A stretch of 64,000 nt of DNA, from contig CACWXP010000001.1 in the NCBI GenBank assembly GCA_902764875.1, positions 62,001 to 126,000 of the forward strand, read 5' to 3'. Source of the stretch: an uncultured Eubacteriales bacterium. Its GTDB lineage: Bacteria > Bacillota > Clostridia > Christensenellales > Aristaeellaceae. The number at the start of each line of letters is the position of its first letter. Position 1 is the stretch's first letter. The notes under the pieces are model-generated. The model saw only the letters and a list, made by a program, of their open reading frames with translations. It was not told the origin of the DNA and ran no database searches. The translations under genes and the position numbers were made by a program. This document shows positions 57,805-64,000 of this stretch, piece after piece.

Positions 57805-58884
57805 ATGAAGAAAAAAGCGAATCTGCGTCTGATCATCTCTATTGCCGTCGTGGTGCTGCTGTATGCCGGGGCGGTGATTGTGGAACATACATGCGGATCG
57901 AAATCAATGGCGGTAACTGTGCTGCAGAAGGGCGCGGTTTACGCGCTGATTGCGGTATCCATGAATCTTCTGAACGGTTTTACGGGACTGTTCTCCCTGG
58001 GACAGGCCGGCTTTATGCTGATCGGCGCTTACAGCTACGCGATCCTTACCATCCCCATGGCCAAGCGTGCGGCGGTCTATCAGTATTATGACGGCGGAAT
58101 CGTTCAGTTCACTATCGGTTTGTTGCCGGCACTGCTGGTGGCTGGTGTTGTCGCGGCGATTTTTGCAGCGCTGGTCGGAATGCCGGTACTTCGCCTGAAA
58201 GGCGATTATCTGGCCATTGCCACACTTGGATTCGCAGAGATCATCCGCGCCTTTATCCAGTGGGACGCCATCGGACCGCTGACCAACGGATCCAATCTGC
58301 TGAAGACTTATCCGACGCTGAAGACGGCTATGCCAGGAAATACAGTACTGTTCACGTTCATTGTTGTGGGTGTTTGCATCGGATTGATTCTGCTGCTGAT
58401 CAACTCCACATACGGACGGGCCTTCAAGGCCATTCGGGACGATGAAATCGCAGCGGAAGCGATGGGAATCAATCTGTTCCATCATAAACAGATGGCATTT
58501 GTTATCAGCAGTTTCTTTGCCGGCATCGGCGGCGCACTTCTGGCTATGTATCAGGGAACGCTGCAGGCCAACGGCTTTAAGAGCGCCATGACCTATGAGA
58601 TCCTGCTGATCGTCGTGATCGGTGGCCTGGGATCCGTTTCAGGCAGTGTGATCGCCTCCTTCCTTTTTATCGCATGCAGCGAATGGTGGTTGCGGTTCCT
58701 GGATGCTGAAACAATGATTGGAGATTTTAAGGTTCCTTTGCTGGCACCGGGATTCCGGATGGTTGCGTTCTCCATTGTTATCATGGTTGTTGTGCTGTTC
58801 TTCCGGAAAGGCATCATGGGTGACAAGGAACTGTGGGAGCTTGGCAACCGCAGAAAGGCGAAAGGAGGCAGGAACATTAAATGA
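57805..58884 (+). CDS. livM: Branched-chain amino acid ABC transporter permease LivM
   Basis: 359 residues from the ATG at 57805 (seven bases after GAGGTGA; the ATG at 57799 is too close). Around nine helices, with N-G-F-T-G-L-F-S-L-G-Q-A-G-F, R-L-K-G-D-Y-L-A-I-A-T-L-G-F, and the A-I-R-D-D-E-I-A-A-E-A-M-G ATPase-contact loop. Four-base overlap with livG. Confidence 0.93.
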   Translation: MKKKANLRLIISIAVVVLLYAGAVIVEHTCGSKSMAVTVLQKGAVYALIAVSMNLLNGFTGLFSLGQAGFMLIGAYSYAILTIPMAKRAAVYQYYDGGIVQFTIGLLPALLVAGVVAAIFAALVGMPVLRLKGDYLAIATLGFAEIIRAFIQWDAIGPLTNGSNLLKTYPTLKTAMPGNTVLFTFIVVGVCIGLILLLINSTYGRAFKAIRDDEIAAEAMGINLFHHKQMAFVISSFFAGIGGALLAMYQGTLQANGFKSAMTYEILLIVVIGGLGSVSGSVIASFLFIACSEWWLRFLDAETMIGDFKVPLLAPGFRMVAFSIVIMVVVLFFRKGIMGDKELWELGNRRKAKGGRNIK

Positions 58885-59744
58885 GCGAAAATAAAAGCGG
58901 CGGGCAGAATGTTCTTCGCCTGACAGACATCACGATGCAGTTCGGCGGCGTGGTGGCGATCAACAACCTGAGCCTGGAAGTGAACCAGGGGGAGATTGTC
59001 GCGCTGATCGGCCCCAACGGCGCCGGAAAAACCACGGCCTTCAACTGCATCACCGGCGTGTATGAACCCACGAACGGAATCGTATATTTTCACGGGGAAC
59101 CCATCGCGGTGAATCATCCACAGGGTAAAATGGTGAAGCAGTACGGCGGGATTAACGGGGATCTTTACAAGGACCGGAAGCCCGTTGTGCACACGCCGGA
59201 CAAAATCACCCAGATGGGCATTGCCCGGACCTTCCAGAATATCCGGCTTTTCAAAAGCCAGACGGTGTTTGATAACGTGCTGATCGGCACACATCTTCGC
59301 CGGACCAGCAACGTGCTGACCGCGACCTTCCGCCTGAACGCGAAGGAAGAAAAGGCGAACCGGGAGAAAACCGCGAAGCTGCTGGAGATCGTCGGGCTGG
59401 CGGACGTGGCGGACGAACTGGCCACCTCGCTGCCCTATGGCAAACAGCGGCGGCTGGAGATCGCCCGGGCACTGGCCACGGATCCGACGCTGCTGCTGCT
59501 GGACGAACCGGCGGCCGGTATGAACCCGCAGGAGACGGACGAACTGGGCGAGTTTATTGTGAGCATCAAAAACCAGTTTGACCTCACGGTTTTCATGATC
59601 GAGCACCACATGAACCTGGTCATGGAGATTTCCGACCGGATCTATGTGCTTGACTTCGGAAAACAGATTGCCGAAGGTACGCCGGAGGAAATCCAGAAAA
59701 ACCCGGTCGTGATCGCGGCTTATCTGGGGGTGGATGAAGAATGA
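58881..59744 (+). CDS. livG: Branched-chain amino acid ABC transporter ATPase LivG
   Basis: 287 residues. Walker A G-P-N-G-A-G-K-T-T, Q-loop region F-Q-N-I-R-L-F, signature replaced by L-P-Y-G-K-Q-R-R-L-E (normal for LivG), Walker B L-L-L-L-D-E-P-A-A-G-M-N. An insertion of about 25 residues before the Q-loop is longer than in E. coli LivG. Four-base overlaps on both sides. Confidence 0.94.
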   Translation: MSENKSGGQNVLRLTDITMQFGGVVAINNLSLEVNQGEIVALIGPNGAGKTTAFNCITGVYEPTNGIVYFHGEPIAVNHPQGKMVKQYGGINGDLYKDRKPVVHTPDKITQMGIARTFQNIRLFKSQTVFDNVLIGTHLRRTSNVLTATFRLNAKEEKANREKTAKLLEIVGLADVADELATSLPYGKQRRLEIARALATDPTLLLLDEPAAGMNPQETDELGEFIVSIKNQFDLTVFMIEHHMNLVMEISDRIYVLDFGKQIAEGTPEEIQKNPVVIAAYLGVDEE

Positions 59745-60463
59745 GCCTGTTGAAAGTAACGGATCTGGTGGTTTCCTACGGCGGCATTGAGGCGCTGAAG
59801 GGGATCTCCTTCGAAGTGGAAGAGGGACAGATCGTCACGCTGATCGGCGCCAACGGCGCCGGAAAAAGCACCACGCTGCGGACCATTTCAGGCCTGGTTC
59901 CGCCGAAATCCGGCCGCGTCTATTTCGAGGGCCGGGACATTACGGACTTCGGAACCCAGAAGATCGTCGAAAACGGGATCGCCATGGTGCCGGAAGGACG
60001 GCGGGTTTTCGCCAACCTGACGGTGCTGGAGAACCTGCGCATCGGCGCGTATCTGCGGAAGGACAAGGAAGTTATCGAAGAAGACATCAAGTATGTATAC
60101 AAGCTCTTTCCCCGGCTGGAGGAACGCAGCTGGCAGATGGCGGGCACCCTGAGCGGCGGCGAACAGCAAATGCTGGCTGTGGGCCGCGCGGTGATGACCC
60201 GGCCGAAGCTGATCATGATGGACGAGCCCAGCCTGGGCCTGGCACCGCTGGTGGTGAAGGATATCTTCAAGATTATCGAGACGCTGAAGAGCACGGGCAT
60301 GACGGTGCTGCTGATTGAGCAGAACGCCAATGCGGCGCTGCATACCTGTGACTATGCTTATGTCATGGAGACCGGACGGATCACCATGAGCGGCACTGGT
60401 GACGAGCTGCTGGCGAGCGAGACTATTCAGGAGGCTTACCTGGGAAAATCGAACAAAGACTGA
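59741..60463 (+). CDS. livF: Branched-chain amino acid ABC transporter ATPase LivF
   Basis: 240 residues. Walker A G-A-N-G-A-G-K-S-T, signature L-S-G-G-E-Q-Q-M-L, Walker B L-I-M-M-D-E-P-S-L-G-L-A-P, typical of LivF. Start overlaps livG by four bases. Last gene of the liv operon. Confidence 0.95.
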   Translation: MSLLKVTDLVVSYGGIEALKGISFEVEEGQIVTLIGANGAGKSTTLRTISGLVPPKSGRVYFEGRDITDFGTQKIVENGIAMVPEGRRVFANLTVLENLRIGAYLRKDKEVIEEDIKYVYKLFPRLEERSWQMAGTLSGGEQQMLAVGRAVMTRPKLIMMDEPSLGLAPLVVKDIFKIIETLKSTGMTVLLIEQNANAALHTCDYAYVMETGRITMSGTGDELLASETIQEAYLGKSNKD

Positions 60464-60479
60464 GGATATTTACTTCAAG

Positions 60480-60512
60480 ACCCGGAAAGCAGTCCCACGC
60501 TTTTCGGGTTTA
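60480..60512 (+). terminator. Terminator of the liv operon
   Basis: An 11-bp stem with one G-T pair (60480-60490 with 60499-60509), 8-nt loop, ending in GGGTTTAT. Confidence 0.75.
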
Positions 60513-60637
60513 TGTATTCCGTGATGCAGGCTGAAACCGCAGTCCAACTGCATGTCCATGAATTTTACTGCAGATTTATTGCGCATTTTGTGGTGAAATA
60601 CAGGCAAGCATCGGAAAAATCACAGGAGGTGGCATGA

Positions 60638-61102
60638 TTGACACGCAATAAAACGTTTCTGATTGTTCAGTCTGTGTTCTGCGCGCTGATCGCAGGACTG
60701 CTGGCGGCCGCGGCGCTGCAGCTGTATTTTGATGGCGCGGCAAAGCAGGCGGAGGGGGATCTGTTTTACTATATGTATACCCGGGAGAAAGCCGGGGAGA
60801 AGCTTCTGCCGATTCTGCCCCTGTTCTTTACGGCGCTCGGACTGACCCTTGCCGGACTGATTCTGGGAGTGAAGGACGAGAAAGTGGAGAAGCCCGTGCG
60901 GGACGAAATCCTGCTGAAGGATCTCGGGAGCATTCAGAACAAGGCAGTGCATCAGACCGCCACCCAGGGCGAGCTGTATGCCCGTGTCGCTATCATCACG
61001 CTGGCGGTTTGCATGATCATCGCGGGAATCATCAACGGTGGGCTGGAGGACGTGCTGGCCAAAGGCGCCACCATCTGTACGGAGTGTGTTGGCCTTGGAT
61101 AA
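60638..61102 (+). CDS. Membrane protein with C-terminal CD1871A-type CXXC motif
   Basis: 154 residues from a TTG at 60638, eight bases after AGGAGG. An ATG at 60634 in another frame gives only five codons. Three helices (~7-28, ~57-78, ~115-132) and a C-terminal I-C147-T-E-C150-V-G-L-G. That tail is the mark of the short CD1871A family of clostridial CXXC proteins, here at the end of a longer membrane protein. It probably works in thiol or electron transfer with the NapH-TlpA fusion it overlaps. Confidence 0.75.
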   Translation: MTRNKTFLIVQSVFCALIAGLLAAAALQLYFDGAAKQAEGDLFYYMYTREKAGEKLLPILPLFFTALGLTLAGLILGVKDEKVEKPVRDEILLKDLGSIQNKAVHQTATQGELYARVAIITLAVCMIIAGIINGGLEDVLAKGATICTECVGLG

Positions 61103-62828
61103 GACGATGAATCAGGAAAACAGGAAAGCCGAAAACAAAAAGCGGACAACGCAGCGTCCGGGAACCCGCCGCCTGGTACAGCTGTATGCCGCGCTGCTTT
61201 ACAACGCGAACCTGAAGGGCTTCATTGACGGCCATATTTATACAGGAAATCTGAAATCAGTCTGCGTTCCGGGCTTCAACTGCTATTCCTGCCCGGGCGC
61301 CGTTGCCAGCTGCCCGCTGGGCTCGCTGCAGAACGCGCTGAACGCAGCCGGGCATACGTTGCCCTGGTATGTGCTGGGCATCCTGGCGCTGTTCGGCGTG
61401 ATTCTGGGAAGAACCATCTGCGGATGGATCTGCCCCCTGGGTCTGATTCAAGAGCTGTTGCACAAGATTCCGACACCGAAGATCCGGAAAAGTCATATTA
61501 CGCGGAAACTGTCCTATTTGAAATATGTGTTCCTCGCGGTGTTTGTAATCGCCATTCCGCTGATCTACGGCGTCGGGAAGGGGATCATCCTGCCCGGCTT
61601 CTGCAAATACATCTGCCCGGCGGGAACCTTTGAAGGCGCGGTCGGCCTGTTGCAGAACCCGGTGAACGCCACCTCCTTCTATCAGCTGGGGGCGGTGTTT
61701 ACCAACAAATGGGTGATCATGCTGGTGATCGGCCTGGCCTGCGTGTTCTGTTACCGCTGCTTCTGCCGCTTTATTTGCCCGCTGGGCGCGATTTACGGCT
61801 TTTTCAACCGTTTCGCCCTGACCGGGGTGAAAGTGAATCCGGACCGGTGCAACGGCTGCGGACTGTGCGTGATGAAATGCCAGATGGATGTGAAGCACGT
61901 GGGGGATCACGAATGTATCTCCTGCGGCAAGTGCATTGACACCTGTGCCCAGGGCGCCATCTCCCTGAAATGCGGGAAGATTACGTTGATGGGTCCGGAG
62001 ATCGGGAAGAACGCGGATCCGGAACCGGTGATCCAAAAGCGAAAGAAAACCGGCCGGATTGTCTGGGGCGTGGCGATTGCGGTTCTGATGTTTGCGGTGT
62101 GCTGGTTCAATATCATTGAACCGGCGATTGAAAACGCGAATGAACCGGCGGCTGCGATCGAACAGGTGACTGCTACGAGCAAACCGGAAGCAGCAGGGCA
62201 GACAGCTGCTCAAACCGTGCCGGAAACGGAAAAGCAGACTGCCAACACGACAGAGCCGGCCGAAACGAAAGCCGGGGAACCGGCAGAGCAGACAGCCGAC
62301 ACGACCGAACCGGCCGAAGCAAAAGCCGGGGAACCGGTGGAGGAAAGCCCCAAAGCCCAGGCAGCAGCCGTGAATCTGCCCGTCGGAACGGAAATCGGCA
62401 ATCTCGCCCCGGACTTTTCCACGGACCTGATTGGCGGCGGCAATTTCAAACTGTCCGATTATCGGGGAAAGGTGGTCATTCTCAATTTCTGGGGCACCAC
62501 CTGTGCACCCTGCGTCGAGGAACTTCCGTATTACGAAGAACTGAAGGTGAAGTATCCCGACTGCGAGATCCTGGCGATCCACGCAAAAGCCGGCGCCAAG
62601 AAAGCGGAGGCTTTCCTTGCCGACAAGGGATGGGATCATCTGGACTTCGCGCTGGACAGCAAGGAAAAAGGCGTCCAGAAGCTGCTGGACGTTTCCGAAG
62701 CGCTGCCTTCCACGATTGTGCTGAATCCGCAGGGTGTCGTGACCTATAAGGCTCAGGCGCCGCTGACCTATGAGAAGCTGGAAGCGCTGTATAAAGAAGC
62801 GCTGGCGGATCCCACGGGCAAACCCTGA
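61095..62828 (+). CDS. NapH-like 4Fe-4S membrane protein fused to a TlpA-type thioredoxin
   Basis: 577 residues from a TTG at 61095 (GGAG ten bases upstream, overlapping the previous stop); ATG 61107 is an alternative. Residues ~25-245 hold four or five helices with C-x2-C-P and C-G-W-I-C-P-L-G, F-C-R-F-I-C-P-L-G loops of the NapH/MauN type. Two 4Fe-4S motifs follow (~252-262 and ~274-284). After another helix (~325-345) comes a Thr/Glu/Ala/Pro linker with a repeat. The C-terminal thioredoxin domain (~435-577) has W-G-T-T-C470-A-P-C473. It probably carries electrons across the membrane to an extracytoplasmic dithiol. Confidence 0.85.
   Translation: MDKTMNQENRKAENKKRTTQRPGTRRLVQLYAALLYNANLKGFIDGHIYTGNLKSVCVPGFNCYSCPGAVASCPLGSLQNALNAAGHTLPWYVLGILALFGVILGRTICGWICPLGLIQELLHKIPTPKIRKSHITRKLSYLKYVFLAVFVIAIPLIYGVGKGIILPGFCKYICPAGTFEGAVGLLQNPVNATSFYQLGAVFTNKWVIMLVIGLACVFCYRCFCRFICPLGAIYGFFNRFALTGVKVNPDRCNGCGLCVMKCQMDVKHVGDHECISCGKCIDTCAQGAISLKCGKITLMGPEIGKNADPEPVIQKRKKTGRIVWGVAIAVLMFAVCWFNIIEPAIENANEPAAAIEQVTATSKPEAAGQTAAQTVPETEKQTANTTEPAETKAGEPAEQTADTTEPAEAKAGEPVEESPKAQAAAVNLPVGTEIGNLAPDFSTDLIGGGNFKLSDYRGKVVILNFWGTTCAPCVEELPYYEELKVKYPDCEILAIHAKAGAKKAEAFLADKGWDHLDFALDSKEKGVQKLLDVSEALPSTIVLNPQGVVTYKAQAPLTYEKLEALYKEALADPTGKP
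62235..62342 (+). repeat. Two tandem 54-bp coding repeats in the linker
   Basis: 62235-62288 and 62289-62342 each encode 18 residues of the form Q-T-A-(N/D)-T-T-E-P-A-E-(T/A)-K-A-G-E-P-(A/V)-E. They lie in the extracytoplasmic linker between the last helix and the thioredoxin domain, where repeat number could vary between strains. Confidence 0.8.
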
Positions 62829-63007
62829 AGACACAGGGGCAGATCAATCTACAGAATAAATCCGCAACATGATACCTGCAGATTTCCGTGCAAATTATTT
62901 CTTCTATTTGTTTTTTCAGAGGGAAATGGCTATAATGAAGTTTGTATATACGGGGATTCCGGATGGACGGGCATGCGAATCCGTGATCCGTCTTGGAGGT
63001 AAAAGGT

Positions 63008-63952
63008 ATGGATATTAATATTCTGCTGGCGCTGCAGGCGTTTAGGGAAGGCGCGGGAGACATCTTTACGAAGTTTTTCCTGAAGATGAGCTATATCGGG
63101 GAAATGACGATCGTGCTGGGTATCATCGCGGAGATCTATTGGTGTGTCAGCAAGGAATACGGGCATTACTTTCTGATGGGCTGGAGCGGAAACAGAATCG
63201 TAAACGGGCTGTTGAAGGTGACGGCCTGCGCTTACCGTCCGTGGATCCGGGACGCACGGATCCATCCCAACACCGAAGCCCTGGCGGAAGCCACGGGGTA
63301 CTCCTTTCCCAGCGGGCACAGCATGAATGCCGCCTCGCTGTACGGCGGAGGGGCGATCCGGAAGGAATTGCCCAGGCTGCTGCGCATCGTGCTCGCCCTG
63401 ATTGCCGTGCTGATCGGGCTCAGCCGCAACTTTCTGGGTGTTCATACACCGCAGGATGTCCTGGTGGGTCTGACCGCCGGGGTGCTTGTGATGTGGTTGA
63501 CCGGCAAACTGATGAAATGGATTGAGGCTCATCCTGAGAAGGATATTCTGGTGATGTGCATCGGCATCGCTGTTTCTGTGGCCGTGGCCGTGTTTGCCGC
63601 GCTGAAATCCTATCCGGAAGACTATGACTCGGCGGGGAAGCTGCTGGTGGACGGGAAGAAAATGGCCAACGATACTTTCAAGGGCGTCGGCTGGGCCATC
63701 GGCTATCTGGCCGGCTGGGTGCTGGAAAGAAGGTTTGTCGGTTTCTCTACTGACGTTTCAATGATGACGAGAGTCACACGGTTTGTGACAGGACTGCTTG
63801 GTTTTTATGCAGTCAGCCTGATTCTGGTGCCCCTGATCAAAAACTGGATTCCCGGGGTTACAGGCATCATTTCATCCTGTTTCCTTCAGATGTTTTTTGT
63901 TTCTTTCCTTTTCCCGTGGTGTATCAAACGTTTTGAAAGAAATGAAAAATGA
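63008..63952 (+). CDS. PAP2-family membrane phosphatase
   Basis: 314 residues from the ATG at 63008 (TTGGAGG upstream). The PAP2 triad is complete: K70-x6-R77-P78, P-S102-G-H104, and S-R140-x5-H146-x3-D150. About eight helices. Such enzymes dephosphorylate phosphatidic acid, PgpB-type lipids or undecaprenyl pyrophosphate at the outer membrane face. Longer than the minimal PAP2, with three extra C-terminal helices. Confidence 0.9.
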   Translation: MDINILLALQAFREGAGDIFTKFFLKMSYIGEMTIVLGIIAEIYWCVSKEYGHYFLMGWSGNRIVNGLLKVTACAYRPWIRDARIHPNTEALAEATGYSFPSGHSMNAASLYGGGAIRKELPRLLRIVLALIAVLIGLSRNFLGVHTPQDVLVGLTAGVLVMWLTGKLMKWIEAHPEKDILVMCIGIAVSVAVAVFAALKSYPEDYDSAGKLLVDGKKMANDTFKGVGWAIGYLAGWVLERRFVGFSTDVSMMTRVTRFVTGLLGFYAVSLILVPLIKNWIPGVTGIISSCFLQMFFVSFLFPWCIKRFERNEK

Positions 63953-63975
63953 ACGGAGCGGTTTATCTTGGAGCT

Positions 63976-64000
63976 ATGAAAAATGGGATTGTCATCAGAA
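63976..64000 (+). CDS. Possible start of the next gene (partial)
   Basis: ATG at 63976 with TTGGAG five bases upstream. Only eight codons are inside the window, so nothing can be said about the product. Confidence 0.3.

Noticed and set aside
60634-60651. Five-codon ATG frame overlapping the TTG start at 60638
   Set aside because: Too short to call a gene. It could tune initiation of the TTG start, but nothing in the sequence proves that.
1-64000. Search for CRISPR arrays, rRNA genes, riboswitches, prophage and complete insertion sequences
   Set aside because: No regularly spaced repeats, no rRNA-like stretches and no structural or integrase genes were seen. The only mobile-element trace is the IstB fragment.

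Overview
The window comes from a moderately GC-rich, strictly anaerobic, fermentative bacterium, most likely a clostridial Bacillota from a gut or rumen-like habitat. The evidence is an [FeFe]-hydrogenase operon of the NADH-linked HydABC type with its sensory module, a CD1871A-type CXXC protein, a TagB/TagF-like glycerophosphotransferase, canonical -35/-10 promoters with strong GGAGG ribosome sites, and a carbohydrate-based diet (GH2 tail, CE2 esterase, three solute-binding-protein ABC importers). A finer placement, for example Christensenellales-like, would be a guess.

Layout. 1-3.1 kb: end of a glycosidase, a DUF362 ferredoxin-like protein, a split ThrE exporter, and two methionine tRNAs (initiator and elongator). 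3.1-7.7 kb, minus strand: an envelope-polymer operon (YidC fused to a sulfatase-fold domain, a TagF-like transferase, a CPBP protease). 7.9-11.6 kb: a two-gene HD/RyR-like plus SLOG/transmembrane pair that looks like a nucleotide-signalling or defence system. 11.6-21.3 kb: dCMP deaminase, a DUF6062 protein, then a long hydrogenase locus: DRTGG and histidine-kinase-type ATPase proteins, a sensory [FeFe]-hydrogenase-like protein and a PHP phosphoesterase, followed by HydC, HydB and HydA. 21.5-26.1 kb: FRG-domain protein, CotH/lamin-tail protein, HAD hydrolase, CE2 esterase.

26.1-29.3 kb holds a compact cyclic-nucleotide module: a protein made only of two cyclic-nucleotide-binding domains, and a TIM barrel-PAS-class III cyclase. 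A decayed IS21 IstB fragment follows, and then a visibly more AT-rich mgl-type galactose/glucose importer (29.9-34.5 kb). Its binding protein appears to be naturally circularly permuted. The first strand-helix-strand block of the canonical family sits at the C-terminus, yet all expected ligand residues can be located. 35.2-40.4 kb is a second monosaccharide importer (ChvE/GguA type) with two non-identical permeases.

40.6-48.1 kb is an unusual lipid/envelope locus: a membrane-anchored carboxylesterase-like protein whose nucleophile is Asp instead of Ser, divergent from an acyl-CoA-synthetase-like ligase with a proline-rich linker and phasin-like tail, a free-standing copy of that tail, an alpha/beta hydrolase and a duplicated HdeD membrane protein. 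A 12+12 bp perfect dyad lies between the divergent promoters, and half-sites recur at two later promoters. 48.2-55.5 kb: RND/MMPL exporter, UDP-GlcNAc 2-epimerase with a processive-type GT2, zinc-ribbon protein, MFS transporter. 55.6-60.5 kb: complete Liv importer. 60.6-64 kb: CXXC membrane protein, NapH-like ferredoxin fused to a TlpA thioredoxin, PAP2 phosphatase.

The three binding-protein genes share two features: each is separated from its transporter genes by a strong intercistronic hairpin, and none has a convincing lipobox. The strongest candidates for new biology are the permuted binding protein, the cyclase/double-CNB pair, the HD-RyR/SLOG pair, and the pseudo-esterase/phasin-tailed ligase locus.
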